Source of the DNA: Furcasterigmium furcatum
Taxonomy: Eukaryota; Ascomycota; Sordariomycetes; Glomerellales; Plectosphaerellaceae
Assembly: GCA_001599815.1 (NCBI GenBank)
Contig: BCIA01000003.1
Span: forward strand, 4,712,001 to 4,776,000
Length of the DNA stretch: 64,000 bases
Direction of reading: 5' to 3'
The position numbers and the translations under genes are program-made. Position 1 is the stretch's first letter. Each line of letters begins with the position of its first letter. The notes beneath the pieces are model-generated. The model saw nothing but the letters and a program-made list of their open reading frames with translations. It was not told the origin of the DNA and ran no database searches. Shown here one piece after another: positions 1 to 12,128 of this stretch.

Positions 1-328
1 GTCTAAGAGAAGCCATAGTCATAGCTATCATAGTCGGTCATTCTTGCCATGGCTGCCATGGCCATAGCTGTCGTCGTAGTCAGACAGCCACAGCGAGACT
101 AAACCCGATGGTTCTACTTATGAAAAGGCCCTGGCTGCAGATACAAATTCGCAATAGTTGAGCCCATTTCGGATTCGTACAGATGAATTACATCCCTTCA
201 ACCACAAGGCAATGAACAGCCTCGCCACGGACGCGTTCTTCTACCACCTCATCCAGCCATCCACCCTAACAAGTAGCCATGAATCTCTTCCCGAACTGTC
301 CCGCTTGGGAGTGCAATGCCGGTTCCTA
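1..328. other. Intergenic, no gene seen
   Basis: No coding frame resembles a gene. The first 90 bases hold a loose CATAGC/CATGGC-like simple repeat. The rest is unremarkable sequence 3' of the ankyrin gene on the minus strand. Confidence 0.5.
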
Positions 329-1174
329 TTAAGATCCCGGGAGAACATGCGGATCTTCTTCCTCCTGAGGCGTCTCCCAGCCGTCGGGCAGCTGGAAAAG
401 GGCCTTCATGAGCGCTCTCATTCGCATCATCTCCGCCCTGTCATGCCTCAGCCCCAAGGGGTCGCGCCGGTCGAGGATACGCTCCAGGAACAGGGCAACA
501 TCCTCGTGGCCGCCGAGGCGCGCCTCCGCGACGGCGTCGTGGCCGGCGTTATTCCTCATCAGCACCCACAACAGCACCCTATCCGGCCTAGTCCTAAGCG
601 CCTCGGGGTCCGGCCAGAGCTCGGCGCGGCTGCTGTCCGGGCTAGAAGGATGTACGATGATCCAGGCGTTACAGGCCCAGCGGAACAGGTGCGTGACGAA
701 CAGCAGGTGGCCCCCCCGCGCGGCGACGTGGAGGGCTGTGTCGCCGGCGAAGTTCTGGTGCGCGAGGTATAGCACGAAGGCGCGGTGACTGGTCCCCGCG
801 GGGCTCTGAGAGGGCCCGAAGAAGCCGCTGAAGGTCTGGACGGCCTCGGCGTGGCCTGCGGCCGCGGCGGCGTGGAGCATGGAGTCGCCGGTCGTGGGGC
901 TGATGACGGCGTTGAGGAGGTCGACCAGGGAGCACCGAAGCTGGAGGGCGACGCGCCATGTCTTGGTGTCACCGTGCTGGATCTCTCGCCCAAAGTCGAC
1001 GAGCTCCTGTATCTGCTCGGGTGACAGAAAATCGAGCTCCGGCTCCCACCACCCGGCGGCGGCCGTGCCGTCTCGGGCGTGGCGGGCGTGGCGGGCATCG
1101 GCGATACTGATGGGGAGCATCGGCGTGTGCCGGGGGGGCGGGGGACGGGGGACGTTTCCCGCGCCGGACATGTT
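329..1174 (-). CDS. Ankyrin-repeat protein, 281 aa
   Basis: Intronless protein of unknown role, probably a cytosolic interaction scaffold. At least two ankyrin-like units are visible: one around GDSMLHAAAAAGHAEAV and one around GDTALHVAARGGHLLFV. A degenerate third is at NNAGHDAVAEARLGGHEDVA. A long acidic, proline-poor N-terminal part precedes them. I chose the Met at 1174 (MSGAGNVPRPPPP) because the 54 codons upstream in the same frame read like 5' leader. The reading frame is intact. No enzymatic domain is seen. Fungal genomes hold many such proteins, and family alone gives no pathway. Confidence 0.6.
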   Translation of the reverse strand, partial: NMSGAGNVPRPPPPRHTPMLPISIADARHARHARDGTAAAGWWEPELDFLSPEQIQELVDFGREIQHGDTKTWRVALQLRCSLVDLLNAVISPTTGDSMLHAAAAAGHAEAVQTFSGFFGPSQSPAGTSHRAFVLYLAHQNFAGDTALHVAARGGHLLFVTHLFRWACNAWIIVHPSSPDSSRAELWPDPEALRTRPDRVLLWVLMRNNAGHDAVAEARLGGHEDVALFLERILDRRDPLGLRHDRAEMMRMRALMKALFQLPDGWETPQEEEDPHVLPGS

Positions 1175-1711
1175 GTAGACTCCCAGGGGACGGACAGAGA
1201 GGATCAGGTCAGAACAGAGCGGTGAGGGAGAAGCGAGGGACTCGGGGAGAGTCAACGAGGGACCACGCCCGCGGGCACCCACCCTGGTCCGGCTAACTAG
1301 CGTCAGAGGCACGTGGCGTGACTTGACTTCAGCCAACAGGTGCTATCTTATGAGAACTACAACGCACATACACTGTATCTCGACCGAGGACCACCTGGGA
1401 CCTGCATGCATATCGCGCTTCTCCGCACCGAGCTGTGCCGCAGGCTCCCCTCACAGCCCTGAGCGCTGCAGAAGCGCACACCTGCGGCGCAGGGGAACTT
1501 TTGAACCAAGCCGGTTGAGCGGCCGCTTGGCAGCGGCCAAGAAGAAGAGGAGGAAGTGAATGCGACAATCTCCCCAATGTCCCTCCTGTCTAGGGGCACG
1601 CACGAGGGAGTGCAATGTTCTCGGGCAACAACCGTCGTAGATTACTATGTACAGTACTACTGGTAGTAACACTGGCACGTGTATGGATGGCATGGACCCC
1701 TGGCCCCTCCC
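1175..1711. other. Intergenic between ankyrin and metalloprotease genes
   Basis: Promoter side of the ankyrin gene and 3' flank of the metalloprotease-like gene. No coding frame or repeat can be supported. Confidence 0.4.
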
Positions 1712-3008
1712 TCAGTCCCCCAGCGTCTCCTCCCACAGTCCCGTGGGCCACTCGTAGGTCACCTGGTTAACGCTTCTGTAGAAGTTGGTGAGGCTGTACG
1801 CATGCGCCGCAAGGGTGTACGACTGCGGATTCAGCATGGCCTTTTGCACCGGCATGAGCAGCATCTCAATCAAGTCATATTCCTCGTAGTTCCGCCCGGG
1901 CGGCGCGTCGTCAATAGGTATCCGGGTGAGGGCGGGACCGAAGAGGAGATGCAAGAGCTCGTGGAAGAGGACGCCTCCCGAGGGGTTGAACTCGTCCAGG
2001 CGCGAGTATTTTGGCACCCTTGGGTTGTCCGTGTGAACTGGGTGGAGGTGTCGGAAGGGGTCGTCCTGACCGATGTGCGGATTGTCAGACCGTCTGCCGA
2101 ATACTTGCGGGCAGAGGGTGATGGCAGGGGGCCCGAACGGAGCGAAGCCGTTGGTATCGCCCAGCACCAGCGGGTTGTCGCACATGCCTGAGAACGGACC
2201 ACCATTGCCGAACCTCCTGTCGAACTGGTAAATGCCGTGGATGGTGCTCCAGTACTGCAAGCAGCATTGACGGCGTCAGCACAGTCCAGTCCAGAGTCCG
2301 GCCGCTGATGGGTAAGTAGGGTAAGTAAGCAGTACTCACCGGCACTGTGTCAGCGAGCGAGACTGGGTTCTGGGGCGTGGACAGGGTCTCCTGCGTTTCT
2401 CTTTGAAGGTCTACGGCTGCAGGATGCTCGTAGAGCTTCGAGGGCGTGCCATCAGCCTTGATGAAAAAGGGGACGTCGCCCCTGACGACGTCGCGGGTCA
2501 GGTGCGTATCCGACATTTCGTGCTTCCGAAGCCAGTGGTGATGGCAGAGGAGGCGAGGTTTAAGGATGTTGCCAAAGGTCGGACCGCCATTCTCGAGCCA
2601 GTGCTTCGTGGCCGCGTACCTCTCTGTGGCGGCGAAATGGTCAGCCCGGTCGATGCTCGCTCCTACTTCCTACTGTACCTGGGTAGATACGGACGGGGGT
2701 TGGTTACCTCGCAGGAGGCTTAAGCTTAATTGCGTTGGGTCCTTGAAAAAGGTGTGCAATATCCTCCGGGCGTACGGTACCGTCGCAGAGTCGTCTATGA
2801 GGGACACCCCCGTCCTTGCCAGATGGTGCGCGTCGACCACCATCTGGTCCAGATGGCGATTCGTGAGGTATCCGCAGTTCCCGTCGGCTGGCGCCGAGAA
2901 CGATTCGAACAGCTCATTGAAAGCTTTAGGCCGATTCTGCGCGGCCACCAGCTCGGCGCCGGACAGGGCGACAAGGCCCACGGCCAGCCATTTCAGAAGC
3001 CGGACCAT
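1712..3008 (-). CDS. Secreted zinc-metalloprotease-like protein (HELLH), 3 exons, 388 aa
   Basis: Exons on the minus strand are 3008-2708, 2662-2340 and 2254-1712. The frame is open across both junctions, and the introns are 45 and 85 bp. The first 23 residues form a signal peptide (MVRLLKWLAVGLVALSGAEL). Residues 306-310 are HELLH, a zincin HExxH site. A conserved EEYDLIEML segment about 25 residues later is a candidate region for the third zinc ligand. The layout recalls M35/lysine-specific metallo-endopeptidase-like fungal proteins, in which the mature enzyme is secreted. I cannot place it in a named family with certainty. It may be a catalytic protease or a non-enzymatic member. The frame shows no damage. 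Confidence 0.72.
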
Positions 3009-3862
3009 GTCGTGTGGCAGTTGAGAGGAGAGAGAGAGGATGGACGATGGGGTTCAGCAAACAGACAGAGGAGGGAGGTTCCATGTCGGGATGCAGTCGG
3101 CATCATAAGGTCGGCCCCCGGAACACACTGACTGACACAACGCAACGGGCCATGGCCGCACCCCTGGACTGCGCCGGCCCGGGGTCGTGAGGGCGGCCCC
3201 GATCCGGGGTCGACCGCCCGCTGAGATGCATGGTGATATCGAGCCAAGACATGCAACTCCTGGGACCCAAACTGCATGACCCGTGGTCCATCAGACGAGA
3301 AGCGCATTCTAGCCCTCCAGGGCCAGGGGAGAAGTCCTTGGCGACGACATCTCGTGATCCGTCCCGCCGCCTGTGCCTCCCGTCAGCGTCATTGCACCAC
3401 AGAGTCCTCTCCATTTCGGTCCTCAAGCCAAGCACCAACACTTGCAATTGTCCACAAGAGGAGCAGAATCCTTATCGTTACCTGGTCTTCTTCATACACG
3501 TCGGGCGGGGGCGCAGCCGGCCGTTCTTCAGCACGATGCAGAAGTCGCGCTCCGGTCCAAGTCCAATGTCGCGGCGCCCATGTCCAGGCCACATCCGGAC
3601 CACAACCCCTGGCCGTCGTCTCGTTGTATGCAAGCGCGTGCTTGGCCGGAATGCAGGGGCCGGGCCGTCGACTGACTTCCCTTCTTGTTATTAACAAACG
3701 GCACTCGGCGGAAGTGCTAGCAGTCACCAGTGTTCCGCAACTTGCACACATTCTCTCTCTCCCTCCCTCTCTCTCTGCCGTGTGCGAGCCTGCGACCACA
3801 CAGCACGACCATCGCAGCCTCCCTCCCGTCGTCTACAGTGCCCGGGTCTTGCACGGTCCAAC
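3009..3862. other. Divergent promoter region, metalloprotease / GH55
   Basis: About 850 bp separate the divergent starts of the metalloprotease-like and GH55 genes. A CT-rich tract at about 3751-3777 lies roughly 90 bp before the GH55 start, as is common in fungal promoters. No gene is seen. Confidence 0.5.
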
Positions 3863-6800
3863 ATGGCCGGTGTCAAGCGCCCCCCTCTGACGTCCCTCCT
3901 CGGGCTGCTCTGTTGGCTGCTCCTCCTGTCTCCCGTCCTCTCCGGGGCCCTGCTGCCTCGTGACCTGGACGCTCCCACCCCGCGGCTCGCGGACTCTACT
4001 GCTGCAGACATCGACGCCGCCCGCCGGGTCGTCCGCAAGGCCATTGACGAGGCCTCAAAGCGCAACAAGGCCCGCCTCGACCACCCCGCGCGCAACAACT
4101 ATAAGCTCAAGCCGGGAACTAACATTGGCGGCGATGGCAACGCGAGGCTTGCCGGTTCATCGCTGCCCGATCACGAGCCGGCCCCTCTGCTGCTCGACAT
4201 CACCTCAGAGATCGCCGCGGCCGCAGCCCTGGTCGCCGAGGCTGATGCCGCCAACGGCGATGTGACGTTCGACAACAGCACCGGCATGCCGGACGGCATC
4301 ATTCTGCCCGACGGCACGCAGTTTGAGACCGAGCGCACCAGGCTCAGCAAGAGGCAGAGTGCAGGACCCTACTGGATGCAGGGAATCGCGCGCCGCGGCA
4401 CGCACCCGACGGCATGGGGAGGATCTGCCGGATATCAGGTCTTCAGGAACGTCAAAGACTTCGGAGCGACTGGCAGCGGGACAGTGGTGAGTTTCACTCC
4501 CCCCAACTCAACGCGACAGAGCGTAGACTAACACGCAGGCCCCGCTTAGGACGACACCGCGGCCATCCGTCGCGCCATGTTCGCTGGCGACCGCTGTGGC
4601 GAGGGCTGCAACGGCGCGACGAACAAGAACGCCATCGTCTACTTCCCGCCGGGGAAATACCTCGTCTCCAGGACGATCGAGGTCATCTTCGGCACCCAGC
4701 TCATCGGCGACCCGAACAACTGGGCCGAGATCATCGCCGCCCCGAGCTTCGTCGGCCTAGGCGTCCTCTCCACGAACGAGTATGTCCCCGATGGAGGCAT
4801 CGGCGCGGATGGAAAGTCCAAACAGTGGTACAGTAAGTCACACTCGCGTCCTCTTAGGATCCCACCGCCCATCGGCCTCTCCTGCTGACCCCGAGCCCAG
4901 TCAACACGGCCCGGTTCTACTCGCAGATCCGGAACTTCCGCATCGACATCAGGAACACGGACCCGAACGCCTACGTCTGCGCCATCCACTACCAGATCGC
5001 CCAGGCCAGCAGCCTGCACAACGTCGAGCTGGTCGCAAACTCGGCCACCACGCAGCAGGGCATGTTCGCGGAGAATGGCAGCGGCGGCGTCATGTCCGAT
5101 GTCACCTTCATCGGCGGCAACTTTGGCTTCTACGGCGGTAACCAACAGTTCACCGCGTCGAGGATGAGCTTCTTCGGCTGCAGGACGGCGGCCCAGATCA
5201 TCTGGGACTGGGGCTGGGTGCGTATCTCCCCACCGTCTTACGTCCCGTAGTCCCCTGTGTCACTCACTGACCACGCCGTGCAGATCTGGAAGGAGACTTT
5301 GGTCTACGGCGGCCAAGTCGGCTTCCGTCTCGTTAGCGAAGTGGGCGGTGGCGAGGACGTGGAGGAGGGCAAGGTCGGGTCCGTTGCGTTCACCGACTCG
5401 AACTTCCTGGTGGTCCCAACAGCCATCGTCGTTGAACCCTTCGTCACCGGCTCGGGGTCCCCGAACACGGGCATCATCCTCGAGAATTGCGCCTTTGAGG
5501 GGGTGACCAATGCGATAGCCGACACCACGGGCAGACGACTGCTTCTTCCCGGTACCTTCCGGCTCTGGGTTATGGGAGCGATATATCAGAACGGCCGGAG
5601 GACCTCGTCCGGTGGCATGGTCACCCCGTACCCACGAGAGGAATCTCTCGTGGACCTCGGCTCCGCCCAGACGTTGCCGGACAAACCGTACTTCTCCCGC
5701 AAGAAGCCCCAGTACGAGGGTTTCGCGGTGAACTCCTTTGTTCATGTCAAGGACTTTGGTGCTGTTGGTAAGTCCTGCTGAGTGACGAGACGGCGCTGGC
5801 GCACCGGAAACGCTTGGAAAACGCGGGCGAGGCTGACCTGACCGTCTACTGCTAGGAAACGGCGTGACCGACGACACGGCGGCGGTTCAGGCCGCCGTGA
5901 ACAGTGTGGCTGGCACCAACAGGATCCTCTTCGTCAACGCCGGTGTTTATATCCTCCGAAACACCGTCACCATACCAAAGGATACTCGCATTGTGGGAGA
6001 ATGCTGGGCCACGTTCGCTGCTCAGGGGCCTAATTTCTCGGATGCCAAGTACGTTGTTCTCCGTCTCTCCCCTGTTTGTCTTCTCGGCTGCTGACTGGGA
6101 CCTAGCAACCCACGAGCCGTGCTCCGCGTTGGCAATGATGGAGATGTCGGCATGATAGAGATGCAGGACCTCATCGTGCTGACCCAGGGAGGCACGGCGG
6201 GTGCTGTGCTGATCGAGTGGAACATTCGCGCCGGTGCTCAGGGCTCGGCAGCGCTCTGGGGTAAGATAACAGCCCCTATCCCTGAATCCTGACCCGACTT
6301 TGTCGTCTGTCTCTCCAGAAAGGTGGCTGACAACGAGCCTTGCTCTCTCCAGACGTTCACGCCCGCGTCGGAGGTGCTCTCGGTACGCAGCAGAATCCCG
6401 CAGAGTGCCCTCCGATTCGTAGTGGCACGAACCCGGCTCGGTGCCAGGTCGCCTCTATGCTCATGCATATTACGCCCAAGGCCTCTGGATACTTCGACAA
6501 CATGTGGCTCTGGGTCGCGGACCATCTGATCGAGTGAGTATAAGCAACCGGCCCCGGACAGATGGTCCGATGGGAATTAACTACGGACATGACTGACACG
6601 TGGCACAGTGACCCCCTCCGCAACGATCCGGACAACGACATGGATCAGCTGTCCATCTACGTTGCGCGTGGACTTCTCGTTGAGAGTAAGCACGCCGTCT
6701 GGCTGTACGGGACTAGTGCTGAGCACTGCGTCTACTACCAGTACAACTTCCACAACGCCCGCAATGTCTGGGCGGGCATGATCCAGACCGAGCCCCCTTA

Positions 6801-8831
6801 CTTCCAGCCAACGCCGAGATCCCCCGCCCCCTTTACGAACCAGGTCGGCCGTATGCCCGGAGATCCTAAGTATGACTGTGACGGCAGCGACTTTGACGGC
6901 TGTGATACGGGCTGGGCCGTTATTATGACGGGCTCCGAGAACATCATGATTGCCGGCGCGGGGACGTACAGCTGGTTCGACACGTACACGCAGGACTGCA
7001 TCACCAACCAGGAGTGTCAGAAGGCCATCTGGCTGCTGGAGAACAACTATAATAACGTCCGCCTGCAGCACGTTATCACCATCGGCGGCAAGTATAGCTT
7101 AGTCACGGACGGCGTGGGCATCGCGGCTATCGACAACCTGGCTACCGAAGCCCACCCGCGCTGGAGCCACATCTCACTCTTCGACGTCGAGTCCCACGGC
7201 CAGCAGCCAGGAGGCCCCGGCGATGGCGACGGCGGAGAGGTGGTCTACATCGACCCTGCAATCTGGACGAGCTCGAGGCCAACTGTGCGGTGCTCGCCTC
7301 GCTGCACATACGTGTTCCCCCCCTCCACGCTGAACCAGCCCTCCACGATCACTTTCCCTCCCTACACGACCTCGATCGAGATTGGTCACATAAACACAAG
7401 GACGTACTCGTGGAACGGCACGACGGTGACGACCACCGTCTTCGTTGCCGTCACGCGCACGACCGTCCTGACCATCGAGCCCATCACCGTCACGGAGATC
7501 GACGTGTGGAACGAGATAGTGTCGGAGGGCGTCAGCACCACGACGTTGACTCTGCGCAGCAGCGTGTCGATCCCGACCTTCACCATCACATACGGGACGG
7601 ATCCATCGGACACCGTGAGCGTCACGAGCGGCACCCGGGTCATCACGCCGCCTCCGTGGCCCTGGCCTCCCAGCGACATTGAGCCGACGACGACGAGAAC
7701 GACGACGACGACAAGGCCCGGGGACGACGACGACGACGACGACGACTGGCTCATCATTTTGCCCCCCGTCGTTCACCATATCGGACCTCCAGGCCCCCTA
7801 TGCTTCATCGGCTGCGGATTCCTGTGTCCCATCTTCTGCAGCGCGCCTTGTCTCTACTGCCCCCCTGGAACCCATCCCGGTACGTCCGTCGCCTCTTCGT
7901 ACGTCCCGATGACAAGCTGACCCGCGGTACAGACTTCCCCGATCCCAACAACCCGAACCTGCCACCCTCTGGCACGCCCACGACGTCTTGCACCACATCA
8001 ACGACAAGCTACTGTGACGAGTACTGCATGGTCGGGACCGCCTCTCCCGTGTGCTCATCGACCTGTGACACCGTGTCTCTCTGCATCCCCACCGGAACGG
8101 ACTGGGCCACGACCGTCACACCCGCTCCGATGTTAGGCAACAGATTCATGCACACGTCCGTCCCGATGCCGGGTCTCCAGGCCCTGCTGGAGGCCGGAAG
8201 CAGCGTGAAATCGCACTTGAGCAACATCGGCATCATGCCGCCGCCCATACCCACCGACCGCCCGACACTCACCCTCGACCCCCCCAGCAACCCCTCGCCC
8301 ACGAACTATTTCCGCATCGCCCACGTCCAGGAGAACACCGGAGACGACCCCCCCTCGACCAGGTGGTACTGGTACTTCTACGCCGGCAGCACCGACGACG
8401 ACCCCATGAACGTGTGCGACGACTGGACCGGCGTCCGCTCCGCCCCAATGGCGAACACTATCGGCACTCCCCCGACTATACCATTCCTCGGGAACCTCAG
8501 GGTCATGGGTATGACTTGCGAATACCACGCCAGGCCAGCGGATGTGTCCACCAGCGAGCCCCCGGGCGCCCTGGTGTGCCCGGACGACTGGGACAGGCCT
8601 GCTTACTGCTTCGACGAGCGATTCTCAGGTTCGTGCCGGGACGACCCCCTCTTCTCGTATGTCAGAGTGCGCATGCAATGCTTGTGGAGCGACGACATGG
8701 TGAGTTCGGCGAGGCTACCGGGCATTGACATGGGCTATTATAACCGCACGGCGGTGGAGGTGGTGCCGGATGAGGATGAACATGCCTTCGTCCCCATGCC
8801 GCCCGAGTTTTCGGCTCCGAGTCGGCAATAA
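3863..8831 (+). CDS. GH55-type beta-1,3-glucanase (pectate-lyase-fold), 9 exons, 1468 aa
   Basis: Exons: 3863-4486, 4550-4832, 4901-5217, 5284-5767, 5856-6048, 6106-6260, 6353-6533, 6609-7879, 7933-8831; the frame closes over all eight introns. The start gives a signal peptide (MAGVKRPPLTSLLGLLCW). Two half-domains each open with the GH55 signature: VKDFGATGSGT-VDDTAAI near residue 200 and VKDFGAVGNGVTDDTAAV near 570. Family members cleave beta-1,3-glucan outside the cell. The last 400 residues are unusual: a Thr/Val-rich linker, a run of eight Asp, a Cys-dense stretch (CFIGCGFLCPIFC), and a 220-residue Cys/Trp-rich tail resembling tails on some fungal killer-toxin-like chitinases. That makes it about twice the usual GH55 length. 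The tail may hold the enzyme in the wall; this is inference. Confidence 0.83.
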
Positions 8832-9016
8832 GGCGGGCGGCACCCAGATTCAACGGGGCTCAGCTAGTAGGTAGTCGCGGTATAAAGTGATGGTCATCCA
8901 GAAACAAACATGGTCCTCGTGCGCTGAGATCCAAAGACTACTACTACCTCACCTTGGGTGCAGGTCGAATCCTGAACGGACCGAGTCTACACATGTCCCG
9001 CTCGTCATTCCCGGCT

Positions 9017-10012
9017 TCACTGGCCCTCAAATCCCTTCTGCATCACCTCCTTGGAGGGAATGCGCCTGCTTGTGACCAGCCGATCCATAACCTTGAACTG
9101 GCCACCGCCGATAGGAAGCTCCTCGGTGTACCCGACGGCGCGGATCTTGTCCAGAGACACCTCACGGTTCCGCTTCAAAGATTGAAGCCGGCGACGAGGG
9201 TAAAGATCCACGTCTCGGGGGGGACCGTCCGTTCCTCAAGGCCGTACTCGGCGCACATGCGCTTGTAGTCTTCCTCGTGCTCGTACCACCACTTGTCGAC
9301 GGGGAACACGGCTAGAGAAATAGATCAGCGGATTGTCCCAAGTCAATACTCAGGCTCAGAGTTGACGTACTCTCTTGCGGCTCGTCAGGGCCGACTCCCT
9401 TGAGACCAAAGTAGCTCGCCAGGACCGGCCAGCGCTGAATCCACGAGACAGGGGTGTCGTAGTCGGCGGTGTTGAAGCCCTCGCTGTTGGCCTGGTCGGG
9501 CTTGACGACGGAGAGGTAGATCTCGGACCGCGCGTTGATGTCCTGGTACGAGTCGGTGTTGGTGAGGACGTAGTTGGCCGACATGCCGATGAACTTGACC
9601 TCGGCGCCGGGGCCGTTGATGTAGCGCTACAGGGCGAGGAAGAGGGCGACGGACTCGAGCCACGTCATGGCACTGATGTTGGGCACGAAGCCTGGGCCGT
9701 GTTAATGCGCTGACTGGGTGTATGACAGCTTGAAGAACGCACCGGAGATGCCGTCGGGGCGGACATCGCACCACTGCCACGACTTGCCCTTCTGGAGCTC
9801 CTTGATGGGATCGACCTGGCCGTAGTAGCAGATCTCGTCTCCGTACGGCGAGGGGACGCGGGGGTGGGATTCTCGCAGCGGGAGGTTCAGGGGGGATCTT
9901 GTCCTCGAATCTGGGATGTTTCTGTCAGCGCTTGGTTCATGTACTCATGTGGCATGCATAGTATTGATGATTGTCGTACCTGAAAACGGCAACGCCATAA
10001 TGGTGGATCTCT
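9017..10012 (-). pseudogene. Relic of a PRISE/SirQ-type short-chain reductase
   Basis: Minus-strand translation gives ordered blocks of the progesterone 5-beta-reductase-like (PRISE) SDR family: HYGVAVFR, then PLRESHPRVPSPYGDEI and YYGQVDPIKELQKGKSW. These are followed by WQWCDVRPDGISG, MTWLESVALFLAL, then SWIQRWPVLASYFGLKG, and a C-terminal SLDKIRAVGYTEELPIGGG. They lie in different frames. A six-base G run at 9890-9895 (C run on the coding strand) shifts the frame. An in-frame TAG sits at 9627-9629, and a second shift occurs near 9176-9190. The N-terminal Rossmann segment with the glycine motif is missing. The family reduces enones with NADPH. No functional product is expected here. Confidence 0.72.
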
Positions 10013-10064
10013 TATTAACTTAGCACATTTCGACGCCTCTGTTGGAATACCATGCTCACTCACA

Positions 10065-10397
10065 TTAGTGCCAGTCTACAGGACCCAGAACTTCAGGCCG
10101 GCGCAGAGCTCGTCGATTGCGAGCACAGCGCTGCCCGCAGGGAAGCCGCTCGTTGTCCGTCACTACCCTGCATGGCCCGCACTCCTCTCCGCACAGCCTC
10201 GGACATAGATGGTCGCAGCCGGTCCGACGCCTCGGACACTCCCTTGGGCACGAAAAAGCCGCGTGCATCGCCTCTGAATGGCACTTCGCCAGACACTGGT
10301 GCCCGCAAGTATCCAGCCGCCACTCGCAGGGCAGCAAGAACCCTCCCTCGGGGCTCAGCCTGGGGAAGTCCTCCGGCTCGGCGCACCCGATGCCACA
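10065..10397 (-). pseudogene. Fragment of an NF-X1 zinc-finger helicase
   Basis: About 90 residues show Cys/His spacing typical of NF-X1-type fingers: CGIGCAEPEDFPRLSP, then CEWRLDTCGHQCLAKCH, CPRECPRRRTGCDHLCPRLC and CGEECGPC. Intact family members are long SF1 helicase/NFX1 proteins with this array at their C-terminus, linked to RNA-based silencing and heterochromatin. Here the frame is closed upstream by TGA at 10398-10400, and the helicase core is absent from the neighbourhood. The finger array decays after LPCGQ. It lies tail-on to the PRISE relic on the same strand, so the two were probably captured or decayed together. Only a remnant is claimed. Confidence 0.6.
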
Positions 10398-10401
10398 TCA
10401 A

Positions 10402-12128
10402 GGCCCGCGAGCCGCAGAACTCCTGGGCTGAGAGTACCCGCTTTCACTCGGCCTTTAACCGATTCCTGAACTAGGCCTTGGGCAAGGAGTGCGATCGAAC
10501 CGGCCGGGTGGGTGTTGGCAGGGTTCTGTAGCCTGGGGTCTCGCCTAAGTGGAGTGAGTGAGGGCAGGGCGATGGCTGGGCAGGATGGGCTTCTCAAGTC
10601 TTGAACCATTGGGCCGGCGTCGCATTCAAACTTATGTAGGGAGTCAGGCCACAAGAAGGCTTTAAGCCGTCTACGCTGTTCAACTTCAATGCGCCATCAA
10701 ACGAATCCAGACCCGTCCAGCCGTTTTGTGACCATGTAAATCACAGTTCTTCGCCGGCTTGGAGTATCTCGTGTGAACGACATAGCAAAGTCAAATAGCG
10801 ATCGCGCGAGAGCCTCAGGCTCGACTGTGTGGTAGCGTTGGTGGTTCTGGAAGCACAATGTTCTGAATGGCACTCAGGCCGCAAACCGACCTGATGGACG
10901 GAATGGTGACGTCCTGGGGTGTTTACTCTTGACAGGGCACGGCTCGAGATGGCGTTTCCCATAGAAATCACCGAACAGGGCGGTGTGACTTTGGGCATGA
11001 GACGCATCTCGAAGAGGTCAACAGGTTCCGGTGGTGGAAATTGCCCAGATATCCCATTTGGTCACTCGGTTCGGAGGTCACCACGCACCGGGGTAATATG
11101 CAGGGCCCCTGGCTATTGTCTTCCTGGTTCAGTGGTTCCTGGCACATGCGGTTCCAGGGTGGCCGCACGTGGAATACTTGTAGGACTGTGTGCTGCCCAG
11201 CACCGGGTACAAGCAATGTAGAGAACGCAGAGAGTAAGGCCACCACACCACCATGCGAAGCTTTCTGCTGCAAAATGGCTCATCCGAAAGTATCACGGCC
11301 AAGAGACTTGGTTGACCAACAACTACCATCAACTGCCCAAAGTGGCTCGACGACCCGATTTGAAACCCCTCTGAGGTGCTGATAAACCAGGGACTTTTTG
11401 CAGGAGTGTGTGCTGTGCCGCAGGTAAGCATCACGTGGTTTACCGTATCTGATACCTTCTTTCTTGGCTATGCGCCGCTAATCTCTGGACTTGGGCTGGG
11501 CGCGCCCGAGTGGACATGCAGTGTGAATCCTTGGGCTCCCGAGTTGAGTATTACCGTATGCTAGTATGTTGTTCTATGTCCCGTGAACTGGGCTCCAACG
11601 GCGGACGGCGATCCGAATCGTGTGAGCTTATTCTTTGCAACCCGTCAGAGTAACAGCCATCGGTGGAGACAGGTGACATTGGGATCCTGGATGCACACGA
11701 TACCCCGGCTCATTTCAACCCATGTCATGGGTACTTTGGCCGGGGTGCTGAAATGGCACCGAGAAGTGAGATTTACCAGCAGCAGTCGCGCAGGGGTTGA
11801 TGGCGGTCTTGCTTGAATGCACCTTGCCGGCCTTTCCCAGAGTGTCACGCAACTCCGCATTCTTCATGCAGCATTCGATATCACCCAGCGCCAAGGTGGC
11901 AAAGCTTTGGGATGTTGGCGCAATCCCCTTCCTGGACCCTTTCGGCTTCTTTGCCGGGCCATATGTATGTATATTGCAGAGTGGAACGACGTTCCAAGAC
12001 CCCCCCGTTTGTGGCCAGCGCGCGGCCGTCAAACCCATAAATATGGATGTAGGGTCGTCATCAGAGGGGACTGGTCGTTCTGAGTGCGTCCCGAGCAGCG
12101 TGCCACTCAACCTATTCCTTCGCCCATC
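10402..12128. other. Gene-poor stretch of 1.7 kb
   Basis: No frame longer than about 130 codons resembles a protein, and I could not assemble a spliced gene. The last 100 bp is the promoter of the LysM gene and contains an AT-rich ATAAATATGG box at about 12038, some 90 bp before its ATG. The rest may be diverged relic DNA continuing from the two pseudogenes to the left. Confidence 0.45.

Noticed and set aside
8960..8985. GGTCGAATCCT as a possible tRNA T-loop
   Set aside because: No acceptor stem, anticodon arm or A-box at the right distance on either strand.
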